Shown: positions 8,780 through 17,566, numbered from the stretch's first letter. The stretch: DNA of 34,362 nt from an uncultured Streptococcus sp. (GCF_943912555.1 NZ_CALTUR010000005.1:1-34362), one strand, 5' to 3'. Notes: a model not told the origin generated them from the letters alone. Numbers and translations: made by a program.

Positions 8780-9561
8780 TGGTTTATACTTCACTTTCCT
8801 CAAAAGTTGGCAATTACCCTTATCAGCTCAACATTGCCCACCTCTACGGAAATCTCATGAATACCTATGGGGACAATGGAAACATCCTCATGCTCAAGTA
8901 TGTGGCTGAAAAACTGGGAGCCCATGTGACGGTTGACATCGTTTCACTTCATGATGATTTTGATGAAAATCACTATGACATCGCCTTTTTCGGTGGTGGT
9001 CAAGACTTTGAACAAAGTATTATTGCAGACGACCTACCTGCCAAAAAAGAAAGCATTGACAACTACATCCAAAACGACGGTGTGGTTCTGGCTATCTGCG
9101 GTGGTTTCCAACTATTGGGTCAATATTATATTGAAGCTTCAGGGAGACGTATCGAAGGGCTAGGGGTTATGGGCCACTACACCCTCAACCAGACCAATAA
9201 CCGTTTTATCGGTGACATCAAGATTCACAATGAAGATTTCGATGAAACCTACTATGGTTTTGAAAATCATCAGGGCCGTACCTTCCTCTCAGATGACCAA
9301 AAACCGCTGGGACAGGTTGTCTATGGAAATGGAAATAACGAAGAAAAGGTCGGCGAAGGGGTTCATTATAAGAATGTCTTTGGTTCTTACTTCCACGGGC
9401 CTATCCTCTCTCGTAATGCCAATCTAGCTTATCGCCTAGTCACTACTGCCCTCAAGAAGAAATATGGTCAGGACATTCAACTCCCTGCTTATGAGGACAT
9501 TCTCAGCCAAGAAATCGCTGAGGAATACAGCGACATCAAAAGCAAAGCTGACTTTTCTTAA
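8779..9561 (+). CDS. gatD: Lipid II isoglutaminyl synthase, glutamine amidotransferase subunit GatD
   Basis: 260 residues, class I (triad) glutaminase domain. The nucleophile is Cys107 in [13 protein letters not shown] and His206 in SYFHGPIL is the base partner. It liberates ammonia from glutamine and channels it to MurT. The ATG shares one base with the murT stop and is preceded by AAAGGAG inside murT, so the subunits are made from one coupled mRNA. The CobB/CobQ-like annotation sometimes given to this family is ruled out by the murT partner. A strong terminator follows. Confidence 0.96.
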   Translation: MVYTSLSSKVGNYPYQLNIAHLYGNLMNTYGDNGNILMLKYVAEKLGAHVTVDIVSLHDDFDENHYDIAFFGGGQDFEQSIIADDLPAKKESIDNYIQNDGVVLAICGGFQLLGQYYIEASGRRIEGLGVMGHYTLNQTNNRFIGDIKIHNEDFDETYYGFENHQGRTFLSDDQKPLGQVVYGNGNNEEKVGEGVHYKNVFGSYFHGPILSRNANLAYRLVTTALKKKYGQDIQLPAYEDILSQEIAEEYSDIKSKADFS

Positions 9562-9579
9562 ACGAAGTGAAACTATATC

Positions 9580-9613
9580 AAAGAACTCCGTTATCTTGTC
9601 GGAGTTCTTTTTG
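9580..9613 (+). terminator. Terminator of murT-gatD
   Basis: 10-bp stem 9581-9590 with 9600-9609 (AAGAACTCCG / CGGAGTTCTT), 9-base loop, T-run. Confidence 0.9.
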
Positions 9614-9635
9614 TCTGTTCTTTTACCCTTCTCCC

Positions 9636-9664
9636 TTGCATTTTCTCTCTTTTTTTGCCAAAAT
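9636..9664 (+). promoter_or_regulatory. pepQ promoter
   Basis: TTGCAT (9636-9641), 17-base spacer, CAAAAT (9659-9664) with a TG at 9656-9657; 24 bases before the ATG. Confidence 0.55.
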
Positions 9665-9688
9665 AGAGGGGTAGAAAGAAGGTAGCAT

Positions 9689-10771
9689 ATGTCTAAATTA
9701 CAACAAATCGTAACATATCTTGAAACTGAAAAACTAGACGTCGCTGTCGTATCTGACCCCGTCACAATCAATTACCTCACTGGCTTTTACAGTGATCCCC
9801 ATGAACGTCAAATGTTCCTTTTTGTCCTAGCGGATCAGGAACCCCTCCTCTTTGTCCCAGCCCTTGAGGTTGAGCGTGCAAGCAGCACTGTTTCCTTCCC
9901 AGTTGTGAGCTATGTGGATTCTGAAAATCCATGGCAAAAAATGAAACATGCTCTTCCACAACTTGACTTCAAACGTGTCGCTGTTGAGTTTGACAATCTC
10001 ATCTTAACTAAGTATCATGGTTTAAAAACTGTTTTTGAAACAGCCGAGTTTGACAACCTCACTCCTCGTATCCAACGTATGCGACTCATCAAATCAGCTG
10101 ACGAAGTGCAAAAAATGATGGTTGCAGGTCTCTATGCGGACAAGGCTGTTAAGGTTGGTTTTGATAATATTTCTCTTGATAAGACTGAGACAGATATCAT
10201 CGCCCAAATCGACTTTGCCATGAAACGTGAAGGCTATGAAATGAGTTTTGATACCATGGTCTTGACTGGTAATAATGCTGCAAATCCACACGGTATTCCA
10301 GCAGCCAACAAGGTTGAAAATGATGCTCTTCTCCTCTTTGACCTGGGTGTTCTGGTCAATGGCTATGCGTCAGATATGACTCGTACAGTCGCTGTCGGCA
10401 AACCAGACCAATTTAAGAAAGATATTTACAACTTGACTCTTGAAGCCCAACAAGCTGCTATTGACTTTATCAAACCAGGTGTGACTGCCCATGAAGTGGA
10501 CCGCGCTGCCCGTGAGGTCATCGAAAAAGCTGGTTACGGCGAGTACTTCAACCACCGTCTTGGTCACGGTATCGGTATGGATGTCCACGAATTCCCATCT
10601 ATCATGGAAGGAAACGACATGTTCATCGAAGAAGGCATGTGCTTCTCTGTTGAACCAGGTATCTATATCCCTGGTAAAGTCGGTGTCCGTATCGAAGACT
10701 GTGGTGTTGTTACCAAGGATGGCTTTGACCTCTTTACAAGCACCAGCAAAGACTTGCTTTATTTTGATTAA
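9689..10771 (+). CDS. pepQ: Xaa-Pro dipeptidase / aminopeptidase (M24 family)
   Basis: 360 residues with the usual two-domain layout: an N-terminal creatinase-like domain (to about 125) and the pita-bread M24 metalloprotease domain. The metal ligands are recognisable as the Asp pair in LLFDLGVLVNGYASDMTRT, His in HRLGHGIGMDVHEFP, Glu in CFSVEPGIYI and Glu in GVRIEDCGVV. Such cytosolic enzymes cleave X-Pro bonds, releasing proline from peptides taken up from the host. The size and position next to murT-gatD match the remembered pneumococcal pepQ. The start has AAAGAAGG upstream. The next ORF starts 12 bases after its stop without a terminator. Confidence 0.93.
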   Translation: MSKLQQIVTYLETEKLDVAVVSDPVTINYLTGFYSDPHERQMFLFVLADQEPLLFVPALEVERASSTVSFPVVSYVDSENPWQKMKHALPQLDFKRVAVEFDNLILTKYHGLKTVFETAEFDNLTPRIQRMRLIKSADEVQKMMVAGLYADKAVKVGFDNISLDKTETDIIAQIDFAMKREGYEMSFDTMVLTGNNAANPHGIPAANKVENDALLLFDLGVLVNGYASDMTRTVAVGKPDQFKKDIYNLTLEAQQAAIDFIKPGVTAHEVDRAAREVIEKAGYGEYFNHRLGHGIGMDVHEFPSIMEGNDMFIEEGMCFSVEPGIYIPGKVGVRIEDCGVVTKDGFDLFTSTSKDLLYFD

Positions 10772-10783
10772 TGGTATTATTTT

Positions 10784-11605
10784 ATGTTAAATGATCTCTT
10801 TAAATTTGTAGATAATGTTACTAATGAAACTTCTAAAGTCGTAAATGATATCGTTAATGAATCTTCAAAGGTTGTAAATAATATTGCAAATGAATCCTCA
10901 AAAGTTGTAAATGATATTGCAAATGAGACTGCAAAAGCCGTGAAAGTAGTTGTAGATGAAACTTCCAAAATAACGACCAATACTGTAGATGGAGCTGTTT
11001 GTGTTGCCAATAATACTATGACAGGAATTTCTAATTTTATAAGTGTACCTGGTAAAGTTGTAAATTTAATTTTTGAAATACACTCGTGGAATAATCAAGA
11101 ACGTCTTGAAAAGAAACAAGATGAAGAACGTAGACAAACTTTATCCATTCAATTCCCTGAATTCTTAAATCAAGAAGAGTTTAATAGAATAATTCATGAA
11201 GAAGCTAATCAAATTATTCGAATTAAAAAAATAGAAATTAATCAAGCTTTAATTAATTTTGAGGTGTATTCAATTAGTAGGATTTCAACTTGGTTTTTTA
11301 CTTTAGATTATAATGATTATGGAAGTTTAACGGGGAAAGTTAGAATTTCAAAAGATAATACTGACTCAAGTATCCCTAAAAATATTAGTTTGCGAATTTC
11401 TGAGCGACTTAATGCTATTTTAAAAAATCAGTATATCCTTTCACCTGACGACTATGATATTTTACTTACTAAGGAACCTACAGACGTAAAAGAGATTTTT
11501 GAAAATTTTGGATTTCATAATGTAACATTACTTGAAGAAAGATATGAAAAATTACCTCATTTTATTAAGAATTACAAAATACATAGCATTACAATAGGAA
11601 ATTGA
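10784..11605 (+). CDS. Unrecognised protein with N-terminal 11-residue repeats
   Basis: 273 residues, not recognised. Residues 12-66 form five tandem 11-residue units of the pattern (I/V)-x-N-E-(T/S)-S-K-V-V-N-(D/N), with a weaker sixth to residue 77. The repeat is amphipathic, with a hydrophobic face of Ile/Val and small or charged residues elsewhere, as in 11-mer membrane-associating helices. A moderately hydrophobic stretch (ISNFISVPGKVVNLIFEI) and a charged segment (ERLEKKQDEERRQ) follow. The C-terminal 140 residues look like a mixed alpha/beta domain without motifs I know. There is no signal peptide and no clear Shine-Dalgarno. It sits 12 bases after pepQ, is visibly more A/T-rich than its neighbours, and looks like an accessory insertion. 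Function unknown. Confidence 0.75.
   Translation: MLNDLFKFVDNVTNETSKVVNDIVNESSKVVNNIANESSKVVNDIANETAKAVKVVVDETSKITTNTVDGAVCVANNTMTGISNFISVPGKVVNLIFEIHSWNNQERLEKKQDEERRQTLSIQFPEFLNQEEFNRIIHEEANQIIRIKKIEINQALINFEVYSISRISTWFFTLDYNDYGSLTGKVRISKDNTDSSIPKNISLRISERLNAILKNQYILSPDDYDILLTKEPTDVKEIFENFGFHNVTLLEERYEKLPHFIKNYKIHSITIGN
10817..10981 (+). repeat. 33-bp in-frame tandem repeat (5 units)
   Basis: Five 33-bp units encode the 11-residue repeats of the unrecognised protein. Units two and three (about 10850-10915) are the most alike; the others have diverged, so the array is not recent. Confidence 0.75.
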
Positions 11606-11684
11606 AAATATTTTGATAAAGATTCCTATTTTGATAGTAATTCTTCTGTTGTGATTTCCTATTATCTACAAGAAAACCAATAAT

Positions 11685-11736
11685 AAAAACGTAAAGTTAG
11701 CAGTTCAATCATTACTACTAACTTTACGTTTTTTAA
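11685..11736. terminator. Bidirectional terminator
   Basis: Perfect 16-bp stem, 11685-11700 with 11718-11733, loop of 17 bases, A-run on the left and T-run on the right. It serves the plus-strand unknown gene and the minus-strand truA operon. The 79 bases before it (11606-11684) hold nothing I recognise. Confidence 0.9.
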
Positions 11737-11739
11737 TCT

Positions 11740-12201
11740 TTACTTAATCTTCTTGATACTTTGACTAAGAATAAATCCTACAATCATTCCCACGATATTT
11801 TGCATGAAATTTGGTAGGATTTCTGGTAGAGCTGCAGCCCAGCCATTCATCAAAGTAGAACCTAAGGCGTAGCCACCTACCATGGCAACAGTTGCTAAGA
11901 TAAGGCCTAGCCACTGACCTTTTCCTTTAAATCCTGCGAAAAATCCCTGCAAACCATGGTTGACCAAGCTAAAGAACATCCACTGAGGATAGCCTGATAA
12001 GAGATCAATCAAGAAACCTGCTAGTCCTCCGACTACAGCCCCTTCGCGACTACCAAAGTAGAAGGCCGTAAAGAAGACACCAGCATCTAAAAGAGTTAGA
12101 ATGCCTGTCGGTGTTGGAATTTTTAAGAAATAACCTAGAACCACAGAAAGGGCGGTTAATAGGGATACAAGGGCGATTTTAGTTGTTTTGGTTTGCTTCA
12201 T
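11740..12201 (-). CDS. ECF transporter S component, vitamin B6/HMP type (HmpT/PdxU2-like)
   Basis: 153 residues, about six membrane segments, lacking an ATPase. The N-terminus ([20 protein letters not shown]) has the small-residue A-x-x-x-A pattern with which S components dock to EcfT. It therefore supplies specificity to the shared EcfA1A2T module, which is not in this window. Specificity is inferred from the overlapping kinase gene: pyridoxine/pyridoxamine or hydroxymethylpyrimidine. The ATG lies 23 bases inside the end of the kinase gene, with GGAG about 10 bases upstream, so the genes are coupled. A strong terminator follows. Confidence 0.85.
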   Translation of the reverse strand: MKQTKTTKIALVSLLTALSVVLGYFLKIPTPTGILTLLDAGVFFTAFYFGSREGAVVGGLAGFLIDLLSGYPQWMFFSLVNHGLQGFFAGFKGKGQWLGLILATVAMVGGYALGSTLMNGWAAALPEILPNFMQNIVGMIVGFILSQSIKKIK

Positions 12202-12952
12202 ATTGTCTTACTCCATACTGATCTGCTCGTGCAATGGAACGGTAAACGAAAGCCTTAGAGCTTTCTACTGCTGGTAAAAGTTCATCACCTTTGACTAAGT
12301 GACTGGCAATGCTAGAGGCAAAGGTACAACCTGCACCAGCATTTTGCCCTTGGATAACAGGATTTTCCAACACTGTAAAGGTCTGTCCATCATAAAAGAC
12401 ATCTACAGCCTTGTCCTGACTAAGGCGATTGCCTCCCTTGATAATGACTGCTGGCGCTCCTAAGTCATACAATTTCTGTGCTACAGTTTTCATGTCTTCA
12501 AGGGTTTTAATTTCCTGACCTGTCAATAATTCTGCTTCAGGAAGATTAGGCGTAATCACACTGACATGAGGGAAAAAGCGAATCAATTCTTGACAGAGTT
12601 GGCTAACTGCTACGTCGTGCGTTTCCTTGCAGACCAAGACAGGGTCCAATACCACAGGAACTCCTGGGCGTTGTTTGATAAAGTCCAAAGCCTTCTCAGC
12701 CACACTGACAGTTGGTAGAAGACCAATCTTAATCCCTGCAAACTCCACATCACGCAAGCTATCTAATTCATGTTGAAAAATGATATCGTCAGTTGGAAAG
12801 ACCTCAAATCCTTTTTCTGTCAAGGCTGTCAAACAGGTCACTGCTACAAAGCCATGCAAGCCGTTCAAGATATAGGTAGCTAAATCTGCTGACAGGCCAC
12901 CACCACTAAAAATATCATTTCCAGAAAGTGCTAAAATACGATTATTCTTCAT
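12179..12952 (-). CDS. pdxK: ThiD-like pyridoxal kinase / hydroxymethylpyrimidine kinase
   Basis: 257 residues of the ribokinase fold. The start [18 protein letters not shown] replaces the usual SGxDPSGGAGxQAD of ThiD. The anion hole is [13 protein letters not shown] with Cys209, and a second cysteine, Cys108, is in [10 protein letters not shown]. These two cysteines are the signature of the second class of pyridoxal kinases, known from S. aureus, which hold pyridoxal as a hemithioacetal. It would make pyridoxal phosphate from salvaged vitamers; hydroxymethylpyrimidine kinase activity is possible. Its start overlaps the truA end by 11 bases, and its end overlaps the S component. Confidence 0.85.
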   Translation of the reverse strand: MKNNRILALSGNDIFSGGGLSADLATYILNGLHGFVAVTCLTALTEKGFEVFPTDDIIFQHELDSLRDVEFAGIKIGLLPTVSVAEKALDFIKQRPGVPVVLDPVLVCKETHDVAVSQLCQELIRFFPHVSVITPNLPEAELLTGQEIKTLEDMKTVAQKLYDLGAPAVIIKGGNRLSQDKAVDVFYDGQTFTVLENPVIQGQNAGAGCTFASSIASHLVKGDELLPAVESSKAFVYRSIARADQYGVRQYEANQNN

Positions 12953-13691
12953 AACGAATCTCCTTTAAATACAAACCATTTGGTGCTGCAGTGGGACCTG
13001 CAAGTTGCCTGTCCTTTTTCTCCAAGATCAGGTCAATCTGCTCCACTGGCATACGATTATTTCCGATTTTGAGCAGTGTCCCCACCATATTGCGAATCTG
13101 CTTATACAAGAAACCATTTCCTGAAAAGGTAAAGGTCAAAAATTGTCCTGTCTCATCAACCCTGAGACTAGCTTCTGTGATGGTGCGAACCTTATCCTCC
13201 ACACTGGTTCCAGAGGCTGTAAAGCCTGTGAAATCGTGGGTGCCCTCTAGCTTTTTGACAGCCTCCTGCATCCGTTCCACATCGAGTGGATAAGGAAAGT
13301 GAGTGGCATAGTGACGGCGCATGGGATTTTTAGGACGACCCCTATCCACGATAAACTCATAGGTCTTGCTATGTTTTGCATAACGGCAATGAAAATCATC
13401 TGCCACGAGCTCCATCGAAATCACATCAATATCTTCAGGGGACTGGGTGTCCAAGGCAAAGCGAAGTTTTTCCTCATCCATTTGATAGGGCAAGTCAAAA
13501 TGAATCACCTGTCCCAAAGCATGAACCCCACTATCAGTCCTACCAGCACCGTGAACAGTGATTGCTTTCCCTTTATTGAGTCTCGTCAAGGTTTTTTCAA
13601 TTTCTTCCTGAACACTACGCGCATGAGGCTGGCGCTGAAAACCAGCAAAGGCATAACCGTCATAGGAAATAGTTGCTTTATATCTTGTCAT
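12942..13691 (-). CDS. truA: tRNA pseudouridine(38-40) synthase TruA
   Basis: 249 residues from the ATG at 13691. The catalytic Asp53 is in [15 protein letters not shown]; the N-terminus [20 protein letters not shown] is typical. It isomerises U38-U40 in tRNA anticodon arms. An in-frame ATG nine bases further upstream (13700) is less likely: it has no Shine-Dalgarno and lies within the promoter -10, whereas the chosen ATG follows GGAAG. The promoter -10 ends only 7 bases before this ATG. First gene of a three-gene overlapping operon with pdxK and the S component. Confidence 0.95.
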   Translation of the reverse strand: MTRYKATISYDGYAFAGFQRQPHARSVQEEIEKTLTRLNKGKAITVHGAGRTDSGVHALGQVIHFDLPYQMDEEKLRFALDTQSPEDIDVISMELVADDFHCRYAKHSKTYEFIVDRGRPKNPMRRHYATHFPYPLDVERMQEAVKKLEGTHDFTGFTASGTSVEDKVRTITEASLRVDETGQFLTFTFSGNGFLYKQIRNMVGTLLKIGNNRMPVEQIDLILEKKDRQLAGPTAAPNGLYLKEIRYEE

Positions 13692-13698
13692 AACTTCC

Positions 13699-13727
13699 AT
13701 TTTATCAAGAAATTAGTCTGTAGACAA
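13699..13727 (-). promoter_or_regulatory. truA operon promoter
   Basis: Minus strand: TTGTCT (13727-13722), 17-base spacer, TAAAAT (13704-13699) with a TGA extension. The predicted start of transcription falls on or one base before the truA ATG. Confidence 0.65.
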
Positions 13728-13770
13728 GGTCCTAAAATAAATACTGTATGGGTACAAAAATCCTAAAAAG

Positions 13771-13795
13771 AAAAACTTAGGAACCAATCCTAAGC
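13771..13795 (-). terminator. Terminator overlapping the MFS gene stop codon
   Basis: CTTAGGA (13794-13788), 5-base loop, TCCTAAG (13782-13776), then TTTTTC on the minus strand. The stop codon (13792-13790) is inside the stem. Confidence 0.82.
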
Positions 13796-14941
13796 TCTCT
13801 TTTGAAGTAGGTACATGACAAAGATAGAAGTTACAATCAACCAAACTCCCAAAATTGTAAAGACCAACATTCCATTTTGTGTTAGTAAGCCAATTGCACT
13901 TAGAACGAATGGAGTCGTAAAGGCTCCGAAACTACAGCCTAATACAGCAAATGAAGTTGCTTGATTGAGGAGTTTGGCTGGAATTCTTTCAGAGACCAGT
14001 TGAAAGACTGTCGTCAAGGCTACACTGTAGGCAAAACCAGCAAGAGTGCTTCCTGCAACTACCACCCACAAGGATGGAGAGAGGGCGATCACGATTTGCC
14101 CTAATCCGAAGGTAATACCCGACCAGAGGAGCAGTTGCTCTTTAAAGATAGAAATCAAGAAAGAAAAACTCACCCCAGCCACAATCCCGATCAACTGCAT
14201 GACACTAAGGACAAAACTAGATAACTGGGCATCTCCAAGTCCTCTTTCCACCATCAAACTTGGAATACGAATGGTAATAGCTGTATTGGTACAAACTACA
14301 ACCGCCGCTTCGATAGCTAGGATAAAAATCAAGCCTTTCATTTCCCTAGTTAAGCGACTTGCTTCCTTCTCCTTTTTCTTGACTTCTTTCTTTTCCTTTC
14401 CATAAGGAACAAAGAGCAGATAAAGGGTCAGCACCAAAAATCCAGCACTATAGGCTAGGAAGGTAGCTGTCCAACCAAAGGCCAACAACTGGCCGACTGC
14501 CAAGGTAATGAGAGAAGCCCCAACGACCTCTGCAGAACCGCGTAACCCTAGCATCTGTATTCTCGTTTTTCCTTGGTAACGTTCACTGATAATGGAAATG
14601 GCCTTAGCATTTATCATTCCAACACCCAAACCAAAAAGAATCCTTGTTCCAAAGACAAAGGGGTAGGCTTGATACCAGAAGGGAGCTGTTCCACTCAGTG
14701 ATAAAATCAGCAATCCCAAACTAATCTGTAAGCGCTCAGGAAATATTTTTTCTAAGAAGCCATTTAGCAGTAACATAATCATGATCCCGAAGGAAGGCAA
14801 GCTCGCCAAGAGCTCAATTTGTTCCTTAGGATAGCCTTGATAATAGTCAAACATGGCTGGCAGGGCACTCGAAATGGAAAAGGATGTAATCAAAACGAGG
14901 GAGAGAGCCAAAATACTGGCCCGTTCTAAAAATTGTTTCAT
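13790..14941 (-). CDS. MFS transporter, unknown substrate
   Basis: 383 residues with about 12 hydrophobic segments and a charged central loop (KEKKEVKKKEKEASRLTREM) separating two six-helix halves, a normal major facilitator. The ATG at 14941, preceded by GAAAGAG, is preferred over an upstream in-frame TTG (14998) that adds 19 polar residues. Substrate cannot be read from sequence; drug or nucleoside/sugar export are both possible. The gene has its own terminator. The 120 bases upstream hold no promoter I can defend, and a BOX element lies beyond them. Confidence 0.82.
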   Translation of the reverse strand: MKQFLERASILALSLVLITSFSISSALPAMFDYYQGYPKEQIELLASLPSFGIMIMLLLNGFLEKIFPERLQISLGLLILSLSGTAPFWYQAYPFVFGTRILFGLGVGMINAKAISIISERYQGKTRIQMLGLRGSAEVVGASLITLAVGQLLAFGWTATFLAYSAGFLVLTLYLLFVPYGKEKKEVKKKEKEASRLTREMKGLIFILAIEAAVVVCTNTAITIRIPSLMVERGLGDAQLSSFVLSVMQLIGIVAGVSFSFLISIFKEQLLLWSGITFGLGQIVIALSPSLWVVVAGSTLAGFAYSVALTTVFQLVSERIPAKLLNQATSFAVLGCSFGAFTTPFVLSAIGLLTQNGMLVFTILGVWLIVTSIFVMYLLQKRA

Positions 14942-15064
14942 GAAATCTCTTTCTATATTTTCTCTTAATATCTTTCTCTGTTGATAATTCTCAAGCAAGA
15001 AAAGAAGAAGCCTCTTTAGTGTACAGACTCCTTCTTAAACTCGAAAATGAATCCCTTGTGTCTT

Positions 15065-15260
15065 ATACTCAATGAAAATCAAAGAGCAAACTAGGAAGCT
15101 AGCCGCAGGCTGCTCAAAACACTGCTTTGAGGTTGTAGATAGAACTGACGAAGTCAGCTCAAAACACTGTTTTGAGGTTGCGGATGAAACTGACGAAGTC
15201 AGTAACATATATACCCTAAGGCGAAACTGACGTGGTTTGAAGAGATTTTCGAAGAGTATT
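15065..15260 (-). repeat. BOX element (boxA-boxB-boxB-boxC)
   Basis: Read on the minus strand it begins TACTCTTCGAAAATCTCTTC (boxA, 15260 downward), has two copies of the boxB motif around ACTGACTTCGTCAGTT...CCTCAAA, and ends in boxC with TTTGATTTTCATTGAGTAT (to 15065). This is the standard intergenic repeat of pneumococcus and relatives. Its boxA edge overlaps the stop codon of the membrane-protein gene at 15259. Confidence 0.93.
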
Positions 15261-15888
15261 AGGATGACTTTCTCTTGATTTGCTTAATAAAGTAGAAGAT
15301 AAATCCTGCCACCATATAGGCAACAAAGATAATCAGACACCACTTGAACACGACATCCCAACCCTTGTTCACATTCAAAAAGAAGTAAGGGAAGGGACTA
15401 ACCTTAGAATTAGGAATGTCTAGTTTCAGTACCAAACCATTAAAAAGAGCAAACATCATATACAGCAAGGGTAAAATCGTCCACACAACTGGATCCCAGA
15501 TTTTATATTGACCCTGTTTGTCAAAAAAGAGGGTATCTGCTAAAAACCAGAGGGGAACGATATAGTGGCAAAGGAAATTTTCTAGGGTATAAAAATTAGT
15601 CGCAATGGGCGCTAAAAGGAAATGGTAAATCACACAGGTAATCATGATACTCATGGTGACCCCACCTTTTAAGCGCAAGAGGCTTGGCCTTTGCCAGTTT
15701 TCACCTAAACGGCTCATAACCTTTAGGAGATAGAGCGTAAAAATTGCCACTAAAAGGTTGGACAGAACCGTATAATAGAGCAGCATCCCAAATCCACCAT
15801 GCTTGGCGATTTCAAGATAAACTCCCGTAAAAGCCGCTAGAAACAAGAAGATACGGCTATAAAATATAAGTTTGTAGTTCTTTAACAT
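15259..15888 (-). CDS. Pr6Pr-type integral membrane protein
   Basis: 209 residues with about six membrane segments. The segments HFLLAP, NFLCHYIVPLWFLADTLFF and WTILPLLYMMFALFNGLV resemble the bacterial Pr6Pr/FAR-17a-AIG1-like membrane proteins, which have no assigned bacterial function. The stop codon TAA coincides with the edge of the BOX element, so the BOX may have entered at, or changed, the gene's 3' end. It starts 2 bases after the PhnA-like gene, making a two-gene unit. Family name is moderately sure; function unknown. Confidence 0.75.
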   Translation of the reverse strand: MLKNYKLIFYSRIFLFLAAFTGVYLEIAKHGGFGMLLYYTVLSNLLVAIFTLYLLKVMSRLGENWQRPSLLRLKGGVTMSIMITCVIYHFLLAPIATNFYTLENFLCHYIVPLWFLADTLFFDKQGQYKIWDPVVWTILPLLYMMFALFNGLVLKLDIPNSKVSPFPYFFLNVNKGWDVVFKWCLIIFVAYMVAGFIFYFIKQIKRKSS

Positions 15889-15890
15889 GT

Positions 15891-16229
15891 TTAAATTTTC
15901 TTCACAAACTCTGATTTAAGTTTCATGGCACCAAAACCATCAATCTTACAGTCGATATTGTGGTCGCCTTCTACGATACGGATATTTTTCACGCGCGTCC
16001 CTTGTTTCAAATCTTTTGGCGCACCTTTTACTTTCAAATCCTTGATGAGGGTTACTGTATCACCATCAGCCAATTTATTTCCGTTGGCATCGATAGCAAC
16101 AAGGCCCTCTTCTACATCTGCAACTTCAGCAGGATTCCACTCATGAGCACACTCTGGGCAAACCAGTAGGGCACCGTCTTCGTAGACATACTCTGAGTTA
16201 CATTTTGGGCAATTTGGTAAGTTGTTCAT
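15891..16229 (-). CDS. phnA: PhnA/YjdM-like zinc ribbon protein
   Basis: 112 residues. The N-terminal zinc ribbon has Cys pairs in CPKCNSEY and CPECAHEW. The C-terminal SH3-like PhnA domain has [20 protein letters not shown] and the ending [20 protein letters not shown]. Despite the old alkylphosphonate name, no phosphonate genes are near and the true role is unknown. It is the first gene of a unit with the Pr6Pr-type gene and has its own strong promoter. Confidence 0.88.
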   Translation of the reverse strand: MNNLPNCPKCNSEYVYEDGALLVCPECAHEWNPAEVADVEEGLVAIDANGNKLADGDTVTLIKDLKVKGAPKDLKQGTRVKNIRIVEGDHNIDCKIDGFGAMKLKSEFVKKI

Positions 16230-16288
16230 AGTTTCTCCTTATCATCATTCACTATTCTTTGAAAATCAAAATTTCTCGAACAGCAACT

Positions 16289-16317
16289 ATTATACCCTAA
16301 AATCAGCATTTTGACAA
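16289..16317 (-). promoter_or_regulatory. Promoter of the PhnA-like gene
   Basis: Minus strand: TTGTCA (16317-16312), 17-base spacer, TATAAT (16294-16289). The leader is about 55-60 bases. Confidence 0.75.
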
Positions 16318-16323
16318 ATTTAG

Positions 16324-16350
16324 AAAAAACCGATATCAATCTATCGGCTT
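16324..16350 (-). terminator. Terminator of cmk
   Basis: CCGATA (16347-16342 read on minus) pairs with TATCGG (16335-16330), 6-base loop, then TTTTTTC. Confidence 0.75.
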
Positions 16351-16358
16351 TTCTACAT

Positions 16359-17030
16359 TTACATTCTTTTTTCAGCTTCTGCTTTAATTTTTTCAACTAC
16401 TTCTTGAATGTTCAAACCTGTTGTATCAAGGTAGACAGAATCCTCTGCTTGTTTTAGAGGCGAAGTCTCACGATGACTATCCTTGTAGTCACGCGCAGCA
16501 ATTTCCTCTTTTAGGGTTTCAAGGTCTGTTTCAATTCCCTTGGCAATATTTTCCTTGTAACGACGCTCTGCTCTCTCATCGACAGAAGCTACTAGGAAAA
16601 TTTTCAATTCTGCTTGTGGTAATACAACAGTTCCAATATCGCGACCGTCCATGACAATCCCACCTTGCTGGGCAATATCTTGTTGGAGGGAAACTAGTTT
16701 CTCACGTACTTGAGGAATTGCTGCAATAGCTGAAACATGATTGGTCACTTCATTTTCACGGATAGGATGGGTAATATCCACATCTCCTACAAAGACAAGC
16801 TGCTCCCCAGTTTCTGAACGTCCAAAACTGATTGGATGCTGGTCCAATAAGTCTAAGAGTTCTTCAACTTGTTCCACCCCTAACTGGTTCTTGATAGCCA
16901 TATAAGTCGCTGCACGATACATAGCACCTGTATCTAGGTAGGTGTATCCAAAATCCTTAGCAATAATTTTTGCGACCGTACTCTTACCACTTGAAGCAGG
17001 ACCGTCAATAGCAATTTGAATGGTTTTCAT
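16359..17030 (-). CDS. cmk: (d)CMP kinase
   Basis: 223 residues, normal length. P-loop GPASSGKST (9-17), then [10 protein letters not shown] and the substrate motif [13 protein letters not shown]. It phosphorylates CMP and dCMP in pyrimidine recycling. Its Shine-Dalgarno AGGAG overlaps the stop of the upstream SAG1386-type gene, 8 bases apart, so they are cotranscribed. A terminator follows. Confidence 0.97.
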   Translation of the reverse strand: MKTIQIAIDGPASSGKSTVAKIIAKDFGYTYLDTGAMYRAATYMAIKNQLGVEQVEELLDLLDQHPISFGRSETGEQLVFVGDVDITHPIRENEVTNHVSAIAAIPQVREKLVSLQQDIAQQGGIVMDGRDIGTVVLPQAELKIFLVASVDERAERRYKENIAKGIETDLETLKEEIAARDYKDSHRETSPLKQAEDSVYLDTTGLNIQEVVEKIKAEAEKRM

Positions 17031-17038
17031 ATCAACTC

Positions 17039-17521
17039 CTATTTGATTTTAACAACATCACCTGGATTAGCAAACCAAGATCCTGTAGCCATGTGCCCAG
17101 GATTCAAGGCCTCTAACTGAGCAATCGAAATCCCCGCGCGAGCTGCAATAGCTGCTTCTCCTTCTCCAGCCAAGACTTTTGTCGTCCCTTCTGGATCTGT
17201 TGAATGTTCTGAGCTAGTAGATGATTCTTCCTTTCCCTCTGAACTAGAAGATGCCTGCTCTGAACTATTAGAAGATGAAATCTGTACTACATTTGCATCA
17301 GAATCGTGAAAATCTTTTAAGGCTGCTGTGCGATTACTCCCGCCTGATGAGAGATAAATAAGAACAATAATCATCACGACTACAATCACAAAGAAAATAC
17401 TTGCTAAGATAGTTAAGATACGGTTAGCAACGACTCCTCCACCTTGTTCTCTCTTACGACGTTGTGTTCTTGTTTCTTCTTGATTCTCATAAATATCTTC
17501 TTGCCACGGTTCTTTTGCCAT
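17039..17521 (-). CDS. SAG1386/EF1546-family membrane-anchored protein with C-terminal LysM-like domain
   Basis: 160 residues. A polar, charged N-terminus (1-30) is followed by one membrane helix (about 33-57), a Ser/Glu-rich linker (about 75-110) and a short C-terminal LysM-like module ([20 protein letters not shown] through NPGDVVKIK) that would face the wall. The layout matches a conserved Firmicute surface-associated family always next to cmk; its job is unknown, but wall attachment is likely from the LysM-like part. Start preceded by AAGGAG. Divergent from the ferredoxin gene. Confidence 0.85.
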   Translation of the reverse strand: MAKEPWQEDIYENQEETRTQRRKREQGGGVVANRILTILASIFFVIVVVMIIVLIYLSSGGSNRTAALKDFHDSDANVVQISSSNSSEQASSSSEGKEESSTSSEHSTDPEGTTKVLAGEGEAAIAARAGISIAQLEALNPGHMATGSWFANPGDVVKIK

Positions 17522-17531
17522 ACCTTACTCC

Positions 17532-17560
17532 TTGTTTTTTTTTACTTTTCTTATTACAAT
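17532..17560 (+). promoter_or_regulatory. Ferredoxin gene promoter
   Basis: TTGTTT (17532-17537), 17-base spacer, TACAAT (17555-17560). The -10 ends 6 bases before the ATG at 17567, so no untranslated leader is expected. Confidence 0.65.
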
Positions 17561-17566
17561 ATAAAT

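Noticed and set aside
11206..12201. Riboswitch (TPP or similar) for the truA-kinase-S component operon
   Set aside because: No thi-box sequence or leader: the promoter abuts the truA start.
14942..14998. TTG start extending the MFS protein by 19 residues
   Set aside because: Polar extension before the first membrane helix and no ribosome site.
17444..17566. 41-codon N-terminal extension of the ferredoxin
   Set aside because: It is the reverse side of the SAG1386-type gene and includes the ferredoxin promoter.
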